A stretch of 64,000 nucleotides of DNA from Ulota crispa (Eukaryota; Streptophyta; Bryopsida; Orthotrichales; Orthotrichaceae). The position numbers and the translations under genes were made by a program. The stretch's first letter is position 1; each line of letters starts with the position of its first letter. The stretch is from contig OY987245.1 in assembly GCA_963920765.1 (NCBI GenBank), forward strand, positions 22,708,727 through 22,772,726, read 5' to 3'. Below are positions 47,505-58,217 of this stretch, piece by piece. Under the pieces are notes generated by a model. It was not told the DNA's origin, ran no database searches, and worked only from the letters and a program-made list of their open reading frames with translations.

Positions 47505-48139
47505 TAGCATCTGCACCCTTGCACGCAACCTGGAACTCTAAAAAGGAGGGGAGCTATAGAAAGGAGGTGCACAGGGGAGTTATAGAAAGGAGGTGTACAG
47601 GGGAGGTATAGAAAGGAGGTGTACAGGGGAGCTATAGAAAGGAGGGGTATAGGGGAGGTATAGAAAGGAGGTGTACAGGGGAGCTATAGAAAGGAGGTGT
47701 ACAGGGGAGGTATAGAAAGGAGGTGTACAGGGGAGCTATAGAAAGGAGGGGTACAGGGGAGTTATAGAAAGGAGGTGTAGAGGGGAGCTGTAGAAAGGAG
47801 GTGTATAGGGGAGCTATAGAAAGGAGGTGTATAGGTTGCATTCATGATCACGGGTTCGCACAAATCTTCAATGCCCCACCATTGCCCTCAACCAACTACA
47901 AGCAAGCACGCTTATCTAGGACGACAAGTGTTGAGCTTCAATTGTGGACCTCTTGTGCCTGCCAATCAACAAATTTGCATTGTCATGGATCCGGGCACTA
48001 TAAAGTATCATCAAACTTTGAACATTGAACATTTCACATACAACAGTTGCACGTCTACAATGAGGCGCGCCACCGCGGAGTGACCATGCCAAGTGCTATT
48101 GAGGGAGGGCCTGTTTCGCATAGAAGGGTGCGGATGCTC
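47505..48139. mobile_element. Harbinger-like mini-element carrying a minisatellite (635 bp)
   Basis: Ends TAGCATCTGCACCCTT and, inverted, GAGCATCCGCACCCTT, flanked by TTA at 47502-47504 and 48140-48142. GAGCATC-type ends and TTA duplications are typical of PIF/Harbinger (Tourist) mini-elements. Nearly half of it is the tandem array at 47541-47833. It lies just upstream of the kinase gene. Confidence 0.7.
47541..47833. repeat. 26-bp minisatellite, about 11 units
   Basis: The unit GGGGAGCTATAGAAAGGAGG plus TGTACA repeats about eleven times with small changes (GTTATA or GGTATA for GCTATA; GTACA, GTATA, GCACA or GTAGA). Units are strongly purine-rich on this strand. A minus-strand frame through the array (SIAPLYTSF repeats) is a by-product of the repeat. 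Confidence 0.92.
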
Positions 48140-48409
48140 TTAGTCGGCTGAGGGAAGAATCGCCTTCTCCGTGGTCCATTTGTTAGGACTGCGGACGATC
48201 TCGCCTTGTAATGGAGGTTGGAAGGTCCGGCTGGGTTTATGGGGCGAGTGGGGTTGCCTTAGAACTGATTGCGTATAGCGATCATGAAGTGCGGCTGAGC
48301 AGGACAAGCTTAGATTTCTGCGACTGTCGGTACTGCAGGTAGAGATCATCCACGGTGCTTGTTTTCTGTCCCTGATTCAGCGTTGGTGTATGTCCTGCTG
48401 GGCTTCGCT

Positions 48410-50254
48410 ATGGAAGGTACTTTGAGTAGACGACCAGGAGTTTGGGAGCGTCGTGCGCTTGCCGATACGTCCAGCAGCGGTGGGCATCAGCACCGCAACG
48501 TCCAAGGTAAGCTCTTTTCGTTCCCCTTTTCTCTACCAACTACTTTCCTGGCCAATTCCGAGCATAGATCTGATGGGAACTCCATCTCCTGTCGGGTTTT
48601 AGGTTGTGTGCAAGGGTAGAGAATTGCAACGTGCACTGATCCTTCCAACGGTTATCGTGCAGAGGAACCCAGGCAAAGGCCTCCATCACATGGTGCTGAC
48701 GTCCAGTATTGCAAGCGTCAGTACGATGTAATTGTGACCTATATTCGGTATGCCCTCCAGTGTTGGGGACCCCTGGACGAGGCTCCTCTTTCATACTGGA
48801 TGGATGCTACCGTCAATCCCTGGACTGGATCTTCGGCGATGATACAGGTGAGGCCGGAGTTGCAACGGGTGCTGACGCGCGCGAAGATCCTGTGTGAAAA
48901 CTGTTGCGGGGAATCCCCTCCGCTGAAGGCAGCTCTTCGGCATGCCGAGCGATCGGAAGCATTCGCGGATGTTTTGGCAGAAATCCAGTGGTGCATATCG
49001 GTGGTGCACAATGGCAGCATTTGTAAGAATGTGAAGGACAGGTGGGCGCCGGAGCTCAAAGATTTCCCATGGCAAGCTAAACTTGGGCGCCATGAGCAGC
49101 TGTTGCTGCAAAGAGCAGAGCAAGAAGACTGGCTGGAGATGATGCAAAAGCTCGGGAGATGGAATGCGGGTCACCTGTGCAGTGCTCAAGATTGTGGCAA
49201 TTCGCATGCTCAGGGAGGTGCAGAGTACTGTCTCTCAACCCAGATGTTGGCAAGAATACTTGCGGCGCAGGACTTGAGGGTTGCGCATGGCTACGATTCC
49301 TTCCTGTGGAGTTTTGACAAACAAGTGCTGCAGTATGGCCCGACATTAGGATCGGGTGCCTTTGGCGCTGTTTCGGAGGTGACGTGGCTGGGATGCAAGT
49401 ACGCGCAGAAAGTCTTTAATCCTGCCGGACTCCATTCCTTACAGGCTGAGGCGGATGCTTTAGCCAAAATGAATCACCCTCACGTTGTGAAAGTGTTTGC
49501 GCACTCTGAAGACTCCCTTCTCATGGATTTGATGTGTATGGATCTGCACAAGTTCATGAAGATGCGAAGGAAGAACAGACCCTCTAGGGTTGAGCCTTTC
49601 TCGCTTGCTGCGGCGATCGACCTGATGCTCCAGATTGCAGATGCCGTGAGCCACATGCACTCTCACAATGTGGCACATCGCGATCTCAAATCATCGAACA
49701 TTCTTGTGAACCCGTTCAACATGCCGGGTCTGGATGGGGACGATGATGACGAGGATGGGTTTGTGTTTGCAAAGATTGCGGATTTTGGGATGGCGAAGGT
49801 GAAGCGAGAGATAACGCGCAACTCTCACCTGACGCACAACGTGGGCACAAGGAAGTGGATGGCTCCGGAGATCTTTGGAGCGAACCTAGACGATGATCCT
49901 TTGGAAGAGGCCTATCCGATGAAAGCTGACGTGTACAGCTTTGGAATCATTTGCTTTGAAATCTTGTCAGGCGAGGAACCATACAGCGGTGTGCCGCTAC
50001 GTGAGTTGTACTCCAAGCTGACAGCTCAAGTTCCATTGCGGCCACGACTACCAAGAAGTTGCCCCACGGGGTTGGCTTCCCTGATTTGTGCATGCTGGGA
50101 TGCGGATCCACGAAAGCGACCGGCATTTGCAGATGTGTGTCGTGTGTTGAGATATCTGAAAGGCCTATCAACATTGACCGACGGTACAGAGTTCTACTTA
50201 GTTTGCCTATATTCTCTTTCTGTCTCTTTCAGCCCAGTACGTGTTATTCATTAA
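48410..50254 (+). CDS. Protein kinase with an N-terminal helical region; C-terminus disrupted by a transposon
   Basis: Two exons: 48410-48506 and 48663-50254, with a 156-bp GTAAGC...GTGCAG intron, giving 562 residues as read. Exon 1 starts MEGTLSRRPGVWERR. Residues about 95-205 are helical and amphipathic with Cys-Cys and Trp residues (RVLTRAKILCENCCG; EIQWCISVVHNG; LLLQRAEQEDWLEMMQKL). The kinase domain covers about 255-533: GSGAFG (262-267), Lys in YAQKVF, Glu in LQAEADAL, HRDLKSSN (371-378), an acidic insert (GDDDDEDG), DFGMAKV (406-412), MAPEIF, DVYSFGI and RKRPAF. All catalytic residues are present, so it is predicted active and of the TKL/Ser-Thr type (HRDLKSSN, GTRKWMAPE). The last residues (VRVIH and the stop) lie inside the element starting at 50238, so the native end is lost or further exons lie beyond. 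A potential intron (donor 50183, acceptor TTTCAG 50232) could also remove part of the tail. High G+C sets the gene off from its surroundings. Confidence 0.85.
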
Positions 50255-50523
50255 TTTGGGAAAATGATGGGTACCATTTTGTATCTTACCTTAATGCCAC
50301 CTTAATTCAAACTCAGCCTTAAATCTATTTAATGAATTTCTGTTCAAAATTTTAGAAGGTAGTGACTTTTTTGTCAAAAAGAGCGTAGTTTTAGAAGATA
50401 TATATCTCATTTCATTGGATAACAGTTAACAGATTCCCAATTCAATAAATATGGTGTTCTTCGGAAAAAAAAATCAGAAATCCCACTTTGTATGCTTTTT
50501 CCCAAATTAACAAATAATTCATT
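50238..50523. mobile_element. 4-bp-TSD element, copy c (286 bp), at the kinase 3' end
   Basis: CCAG flanks both ends (50234-50237, 50524-50527). The left end TACGTGTTATTCATTAATTT and the inverted right end AATGAATTATTTGTTAATTT match from the TTATT onward. Supplies the last codons and stop of the kinase frame. Confidence 0.78.
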
Positions 50524-50542
50524 CCAGATTGTTCCTTCTTAA

Positions 50543-51439
50543 CCCCTAAAAGACCAGACCCCCTTTTTTAGAAACATAGCAATTTTGGGCAAGTACCTAT
50601 GATTGGAGTTTTTCATATTTTAGCCTAAAATTTTAATATAATGTGGGGACAGGGTTTATCTTTCATATGCACAAAATTTGAATAAGAAGTTATAGCCTAA
50701 TATGTTGCTTTTTATGTTCAAAGGGCACTCTGGGCAGATTTTTAAAAATCACTTTTTTCAAAAACAAAAATTTTAAATTGGTTTAGGAGATTTATGTGAA
50801 TGTAGGAAGCTTTGAATTATTCTGTTTAGATCAACGAGATGAAAGTTATGAGGATTTTTTGTTTGCGGGCAGTTACGGATTCTCTACTCCAAAATAAACT
50901 TTGAAAACCTTTATTTTTACTCAATTTTCAACATTTTGGAAAAAAAACAAAACAAAAGGATGAATATTGTTTATGACAACATTATGACCATTGGTATTGG
51001 CATTTTTCATTTCCATAATTATATTCTTAACAATTTAGTGTTTTGAATCATTCTCTACTTCTTTATACTTACTAATTTTTTTCCATATGTTATACAACTC
51101 CAAATGATTTAAAACTTTTTTGACATGTACTTTACTTAGGCGGAATAAGGAATTTTGAGAAGTACCACCCACATGGCCTTTTTTCCTTAGGTATTTCACC
51201 TTATGAAGGGTAGCTGCCCGATTTTTCACAAGACGTTTTTGAATATTCAAACCATTCTAACTTCTAATCCATGTGGTGGAAAACTCTGAAATTTTTTCCA
51301 CATCTTCTAAAACCATTCTTCTACAAGATCAAACGGTCACATATGCATAAAAGTGTTTTTGTTTTCAAATTTGGTTGATGCTCTAAAAATGGCAGTTTTG
51401 AAGAGTTTTTGGTGAAAACTATGCTTGGTCCTTTAGGGG
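50543..51439 (+). mobile_element. TTAA element, family T1, copy e (897 bp)
   Basis: TTAA at 50539-50542 and 51440-51443; ends CCCCTAAAAGACCAGACC and, inverted, CCCCTAAAGGACCAAGC. The right TTAA is also the left TTAA of element T5. Confidence 0.87.
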
Positions 51440-51443
51440 TTAA

Positions 51444-54400
51444 CCCCTAAACGTCCACAGGGCTTTGTATGAGCCCTGCCGTAGAGTACTTCTACGGTGG
51501 CTTATTGCAAGCTAGAGGGAGGATGTGGTTGGCTAACCCTAATCAAACCATAATGATGAAATGCTTGTGTTCTTGTGACCTAATTGCAGGTTTTTGCGGA
51601 AAGATCGATTGAAGAACTTCAAAAGTTGTAGATGCATCTGATTGCATATAGGCATGGTGGGTGGCCCGGAAGAAAGCCAAGTATGCAATTTCCGTAGGGT
51701 CGCGGTGGCTGCCACTTGTGGTGGAGTATGTTGCGAGATGGCGGGTAGAGCACGAGAGATGGTGAGTTTGGTGCAAAAGGTGGCAGGTAAGTAGACATAC
51801 TAGAGAGATGGCAAGCGTTTTAGCTTTGCAAACGATTGCACCTGCAAGTCTTGCGCAGGATGCCCGCGGCCTTGCAGTTGTTCCCGTAGCCGTGGTAGCT
51901 AGCGATGTTGAGCAGGTGCGGCACATTTTCTTCTCTCTTGAGGAGGTTGCTTCTGTGGCTGGCTGCTTGTATAAGCAATGAAACCTGCAGTGTCACAATG
52001 GCTTGGGTGCAATTGACCTCAATGTAATGGTACGCTTGCGGTGATTCTTGAACAAATGTGGCTGGAATTGAGCAACCCTGCTAGATTTGAGCAACCTTGC
52101 TAAAATTGAGCAATTCTGTTTCCTTCAATGTTCATCATTCTAGATCTAGTGTCCACAAGCTGTCAATAGTGTAGGATAGTCCATGTTGACTCTAAATTTT
52201 TGAAGCCATTCTCTTATTACCTCAGAGAATTTGCCTTCCTTGGGAAGAAACTTCCCATACTACAGCGCATTAGCTCACAAAGATTGCAAAGTACCTCTTG
52301 ATATCATCGTCCACCCATTGGACTATGCATTTGTTTGTATTTGTTTGACTCTTGCTGAGTAGACCAATTTTTATTGCACTACAAAACATCTTTCACTTAT
52401 ACATATTTGTTTCCTTTCACAAAACTCTGACACCACGATAAGCACGTAGCACTACTTGGCAGGCATGGAAGTGATGTGCTTTCAGTTACGGTCATATGTG
52501 GTATTACAATGCTCACACAATGGCATCAATATTTGTAAGGCCTTCTAGGCTTGGGCATGGCAAATGTAGAGCTCCAATGTTCCAATTTTATGATGCTCAC
52601 AACAAAAGCACAATGTCTGCAAATTCTTTTTGAATCCGTATCAATATACTCTCCTTAGGTTTAGAGCCAAGAAAAGATCATTTTTTGGGGCAATTTGCAC
52701 TTGATGGGAATCTCAACAATTTCCATTGATTTTGGAGGGCTGTGAAGTTATAATTTCCAAATACAATAGGTACATGAATCGATAGCAACAGTATTTGGTG
52801 CTCAAGAGTCTTGTGAGTTGCCATAAATGAATAGTTTTTCAACAATGGACTCATCAATTTTGATGTTGGTCATAGTATAGTGCATGACACTTATAACCAA
52901 TAACTACTGGCCAAACAGTCAAGAAATACCAAGGTACAACACATATACCCATTAGCTCAAAAGTAATTCCACCACCCAACGGGACAAACCCTAAGCTTCA
53001 TCCTGATGGACTCAAAATTTTGATAACTATTTTTTGACAAAGCCTTTGGCTAACCACTTGAATTGGGAATTGTTGATTATAAGTGTCATGCACCGTATGA
53101 AAGAAAATTTACATGCTCATACTCCTCCAAGAGGCCATTTGGGTCATGGACATAGAGGTCTTCATGATACAATTATGATCCTCTTCATTTTCAATAAAGT
53201 ATTCGTTCAGCCTCTTTAGGAGTTACCGTTTCTTTTGTAGCTCAACACATGTATTGTTTTTTTGTCAAATCCACGGACAAAAAAAGTAGGTGCATCCTGA
53301 GACAAGCATGACTTTTATTTACATTTCAATTTTTCAAGGATACAAGGTTAGCCATAAGCTGGGGGTCAAGAAATTAACTATTGCTACATGAGCTCAATTC
53401 AAATTGCTGTACTGAGCACAAACAATCCCAAAGCAATGCAACAACAGCCCAAAGACTTTGACATGATTAATTCCATGAGTTCCTTGAAGTCTAAATCAAG
53501 GGAGCAACATGAGTCAAGGGTGGTCAGTTTGTGAAGGTTGAACAAACAGAACCTAATCATCACTTTTGTAAAGAAATTCTGAAAGCTCATGGTGTAGCCT
53601 TGATCCATCAAAAACAAGCTTAGATGGGAGTCAATGTTGATCCAGTAAGGATTTGTATTTTTTACCTGCATATGCATTCATATGCATTATTAGTAGAAGA
53701 TTTTACTACTCAAGTTGCATTATACTCATCACCAATATATTGCTGGAGTGCCAAAATAAAAAGAGAATTAACAATGGACACAACAGTATTGCTGCCAAGC
53801 AAAATTTGCAAGTCGTAACATTTTTCTTTAGTAGAAGATGGCCAACCCAAACAAAGAATCCGAATGCCTATCCACATAAACCTCATGACTAGGGCTACAA
53901 TCACGTACGCAGCTACAACTACTATAAAATCATGACCATAGGCATATCTTTGCTAACAACTTACAGAACTCATAGTTCTTCCACTACAATATCCTATGAC
54001 CAACAAGGACTACTGATAGTGCATGTGGATCTCTACTCTTTGCACAAAACATTGCCATCACCACGGCATGTTCACACCATCTTCCAGAAATACCATACAC
54101 CTTATCTGAGAATACTTAAAATGGGGGTGGGAGGTGAGAGTCTGAAGTTACAAATCAGAATAACAAGCTTTTAGTTCTCTTCATCTCAAAGATTGGTTCC
54201 AACGCTTGATGCTCAACCGTGATTTTTTCATACTCTCTCTCAGTTTATCACTAATGAAACAAAATAGCAACTAGTCTTGCCCCTACAAGCTAACTGGTCC
54301 AAGAAAATGAGACACTCTCCTTATTAAAATTCCCTTACACCACTAAAACTCCAACCACAAAGTTGGCTCTGCTCCATTGTACATTATGTAATCACACCAA

Positions 54401-55568
54401 GCTTCAAAATGCATTCAGAGGGAGAAACTAAAATCAAAGCTACATTCTCACTCTAGCTTTGTAAATGTCAAGAACAATAGAGCGTGCAAAAGAGATAGCT
54501 CCTTGGAAATAGATTTTCACATACAATTTTTCTAGTTACTGTGCTCATTACAACACAAGCAGTACGCAATTCTATAATGCATTAAATTTCAAATCCTTGC
54601 ATTTGTTTTTTGCTTAATACACTTGAAATGAATAAGTTCTGGCTCATTGAATCTTGCAAGCAAATTCAACATTCTAAAAGGTGATAAAAAGCCAGAGATT
54701 GCATCAGATTACACAAAAGTAGGTATGCTTCATCCGTCCAGATATGAAACAACATGCCGGTTATGAACATGACCCATGCAGGTTTATTCATCCGCGTTCA
54801 AGAGCCTAAAATTGGATCTCTTGCTATATAGCAAGGTTGTCAAGCATGAGGAGGAAGTTCTAGACTTAAATTGTAATACAGAATGGAACTAGGTCGCTCA
54901 CTATTCTTCTAAACCCTAAATCCAAGAAGCTTCTCACCTTGTTGCCAGCGCTGAGTGGTTTACGTTTTGGAGTACAACAGTACTAGACTCCTTTGTGTAG
55001 CAGCTATTCCAGGAGAAATACACTCTCTGTGTGCCACACTTCGTGAATTGTCCCCCTACCCACTCTTTCACGTTGGCCAGCACTTCTCCGCCCACCACAT
55101 TGCCGTCCTCAATAAGCTCCTCTAGAGATGTCAACTTCTTCCCTTGGTCCGGAGTAGTAACCTGACTTCAATGATTATATCATTTGCAGACGCCTTTGGA
55201 CCATCATCAGTGTTTCGCAGTTTTTTTTCTCACAATTCGTCTTTGTGCCACTTCTTTGTGCCAACCACATGAAGCACATCTTCCCCGCCAAAAAATTGGA
55301 ACTTTTGCCAGCGTGGAACTCTCGCAACCCAATCATCTTCCGGGTGAACACTCTCGCTCACAGATACATACACCGTAGCTGCAAAACAATACAAACGCTT
55401 CTTGATTGGTGCACGCTGATCTCCTGCAACCCTCAACTCTCTCAAACTCTCAAGGATAGTCTTAGTACAAACTCCTCCAAAATCCAACCAAATTGTGCTG
55501 GTGGAACTCTTGGAATAAGCAAAAATCCTCTTGTATTGGCCACATAGGGACACTTAGACGTTCAAGGG
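51444..55568 (-). mobile_element. piggyBac-like element T5 (4.1 kb) with transposase remains
   Basis: TTAA at 51440-51443 and 55569-55572; ends CCCCTAAACGTCCACAGG and, inverted, CCCTTGAACGTCTAAGTG match over the first 12-14 positions with few differences. It is long enough for an autonomous element, and its minus strand carries transposase-like remains running from near the right end (open frame 55553-55230) through the piggyBac signature at 53904-53399. Multiple stops and frame changes, and a small internal inverted duplication (52880-52896 against 53077-53093), show it is dead. Confidence 0.72.
53399..53904 (-). pseudogene. piggyBac transposase fragment (DDE_Tnp_1_7-like)
   Basis: Read on the minus strand, 53904-53710 gives MWIGIRILCLGWPSSTKEK and CYDLQILLG, then DEYNAT; about 100 codons on, 53677-53399 gives LFLMDQGYTMSFQNFFTK. 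piggyBac transposases have, in this order and spacing, a KPHKWGIK..L.D...GY...F.IY.G segment and a L...GY.L..DNFFTS.PL segment. In the second motif the catalytic Asp before NFFT is Gln here. Short length, stops and that change make it non-functional. Assignment rests on these two motifs only. Confidence 0.6.
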
Positions 55569-55572
55569 TTAA

Positions 55573-57654
55573 TCTTAATTTGATACTTATTCTATTTTGA
55601 GGATGGTTTGCATTGCAAATCACTAGGATACATGTCCAATAGATGGAGAATGGCCTTTGGGAAGGTTGACAGTCAAGACAAAGGTAATTAATCCTAGAGC
55701 AAGCTGAGTAACGTGTCTCATTGATTTTTGTGGTGGCGGAAGCAAGTGTTTTGTTACAACGGTAGCCATTTGCAGTTTCAAATTCTTGAGTCACACAACT
55801 TGTAGGGAGCCCTTCAGTTGTTGGATTTGCTGCTTGCTGTACATAACATATGCTAGCCCCATGGGGCGTGTTAGTGCACGTATGGGCCTATATGATTGCT
55901 AAATCCTGGAGCATTGACAATTTATTGAATGCAATGCATGGGGCATTGGGGGGTTGGATTTCTAGAGTTCCTGGGTTCCTATCATTTTCAAGGCATTCAA
56001 GGCACAAAAATATACGTCCCACATGTGGGTGATTGCAAGAATGACCTATATCACATTCTGTCCCCCTCACCTTCTGTGGCTTGTTTTTTGCTTGTAACTT
56101 TTGCACAAGAAGTCATATTGACTTGTTCTTTTAGAATAATGTGAACATGCAAGTTATTGACGTTTAATGGGTTTTTGGTGTTTTTTAAAACTATTTTGCT
56201 ATTTTTAAGCAATCCCCAAATAGGTGTCTACCTTGGTCATTTTGGGGGTTTTTAGTACTATTTTGGGTCCAAAAAAGCTTTTCTAGGGTTATAAATCAGG
56301 GATGTTGTTTATGGAGCATGCTTACATGCATTTGTAGAAGGATTTTGCAAAATTATAAATTCCATGGCATCTACATTGTCTCAAAATGGGCATCCTATCT
56401 CCCTTCATTGGCAAAATACAAAGAAATTCCTCAACATAGCAATTGTACCATATGAATGTGTTTAATGGATTCTCAAATAGCCAATTTTTATTTTATTTTT
56501 TTGAATTATTTTACTATTTTCTAAAAAGCAAGAAAGAAATTGGCTTTTTGTAGGTGATTTTGCTTTGTGCATAACTATTAGAATAAAATTTTTCTAGGTC
56601 TGAATTTTTAGGTGTAAGCTATTTTAAGTGCTTTACAAATTGTCCATATTTTATTTTATTTTTAAAAACTTTGTTTCAAAAGCTTGGTAGTACTATTAGT
56701 GCTACAAGTACTAAGAGTGTTTAAGACAAAACAAGGAGGTCATTCTTGCAACTACCCATGTACTGGATGAGGATCATATCAAATGCTTCAAAGTTAAATT
56801 TTTAGATTGTGAAAAGCGCATTCTTTCAACCTTTGACCTTGCTTCTGATGCTTGCATGCATGCAACTGCTTCAAACTCTGCTAACTCTGCTAGATGGGTG
56901 AGCACTCCCTTCACGGTGCAAACACATTGTATCTCAGTTTTGTGTCCTTGAGTCCACTCTACTACAAATTCAAATCTGCTCAGTTAAGTGGAAGTAGGGC
57001 ACCTTTGTCAAGGGAGATTCTTGAGGAGGGGTGAACTAATTTAGCCAATTGCTTTCATTGCATGTTGATTTGCAATCTGCTCTCCATAGAGCATTTGATT
57101 TGGCCAAGGATCAGTAATTTATTTTGTCTGCTCCTACTTTGGCTAGTGGGAGATGGACTCAAAGTAGTAGTGTGGAAATAGCGTACGTGGTTGAACGTTT
57201 ACTCACATGTTGTACGGTGTGCAAATTCTTTTTGACATACCAAGCGAGTGTCTTGTTCAAGTGGAGTTAACATTTCAATGTGGTAGTATCATTTGCAAAG
57301 CAAGTTTGAGTATCGTGACCTTTATCACCACAACCCAAAAGTATGGACCATTTGGCACAGCGCGCAAATGGGATAAACAGTTTTGTACAAATCTTGGAAG
57401 GGTGGTCACTGCAAACCCGATGCTGGACATTGATGGGAAACTTTTTGAGTTTGTTTAGGATACTAGAGATTGTACTATGTTTGCGGAATTTTTTGGAGGA
57501 TGAAGATCCATACGCTTGACTCAGAGACAAATTGTGTATCCTGGCCTTTGGGTCCTCTAGAAATTTGGCTAAAGTTTAAGTTCTATTCAATCCCTAGTAC
57601 CTCAAGTATTGCATGAAGTGTTCAAAGCAAGTCCATCATTGTTTGCATTCTTTG
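55573..57654. other. Intergenic region, mostly unassigned
   Basis: Holds the dispersed repeat at 56160-56800. A plus-strand frame at 57207-57458 (83 codons) has no recognised domain. Nothing else is supported. Confidence 0.4.
56160..56800. repeat. Dispersed repeat, inverted relative of 20330-21080
   Basis: Shares the inverse of TTTGTAAAGCACTTAAAATA and several further ordered segments with 20330-21080 (see there), including TCTCAAAATGGGCATCC against an inverted GGATGCCCACTTTGAGA. Confidence 0.6.
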
Positions 57655-57658
57655 AAAG

Positions 57659-57957
57659 AACACCATATTCATTAAATTGGGAAAACCAGATTCCCAAGTT
57701 CACTAGAAGGAAATGGGGGTATCCACAATTGCCCGAACGTGACTTCTAGCAGTTGTGCCTAGTCGCACCCTAGTTAGTTTTGGTCAAAAATGACTAAGGC
57801 GCAACTGCTGGAAGTTGCATTCGCGCAGTGGAAGTCACCTTCAGGTAATTGTGGATACCCCTATTTTCTTCTAATGGTTGTACCCTAATGGTCGGTTTAA
57901 GTTGGTTACCTTAAACCCAAAATGTTACAAAGTTCCCAATTTAATGAATATGGTGTT
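57659..57957. mobile_element. 4-bp-TSD element, copy d (299 bp, with nested insertion)
   Basis: Ends AACACCATATTCATTAAATT and AATTTAATGAATATGGTGTT, flanked by AAAG at 57655-57658 and 57958-57961. Interrupted by the CACTA mini-element at 57701-57877. Confidence 0.87.
57701..57877. mobile_element. CACTA mini-element (177 bp), nested
   Basis: Ends CACTAGAAGGAAA and, inverted, CATTAGAAGAAAA (terminal CACTA changed to CATTA on one side), flanked by GTT on both sides (57698-57700, 57878-57880). Subterminal GGGTATCCACAATT is inverted on the other side. Confidence 0.82.
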
Positions 57958-58217
57958 AAAGGCCTTGCTTCATTGTTCTTTGCACCTAGATTCTATAGAT
58001 TGTATGTGAGCTCACAATGCTGATGCTTGTTTTTTTGGCGGTGTAGTGAATGTTATTTGCTTCAAAAGGTTTTTTATTTTTCATCAACATTTTCAATTAA
58101 TAGAACAACTTTACATGAGCTAATCGCTTATGATATGATGCTCTCATTACCAATATTGAGTTTCATAGCTACTTTAGGGGCACTTTACAATACGACCTAT
58201 ATTTTGAAAGTGATATT

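Noticed and set aside
47541-47833. CRISPR-like array
   Set aside because: The 26-bp units are contiguous without spacers and this is plant nuclear DNA; it is a minisatellite.
47632-47841. Minus-strand frame with repeated SIAPLYTSF units
   Set aside because: Produced by translating the 26-bp minisatellite; not evidence of a repeat protein.
5577-55568. Kolobok instead of piggyBac as mobiliser of TTAA elements
   Set aside because: Kolobok also duplicates TTAA, but CCC termini and the NFFT-type motif in T5 fit piggyBac better. Kept as an alternative for the non-coding families.
57207-57458. 83-codon plus-strand frame
   Set aside because: No domain, no splice context and no duplicate; not called a gene.
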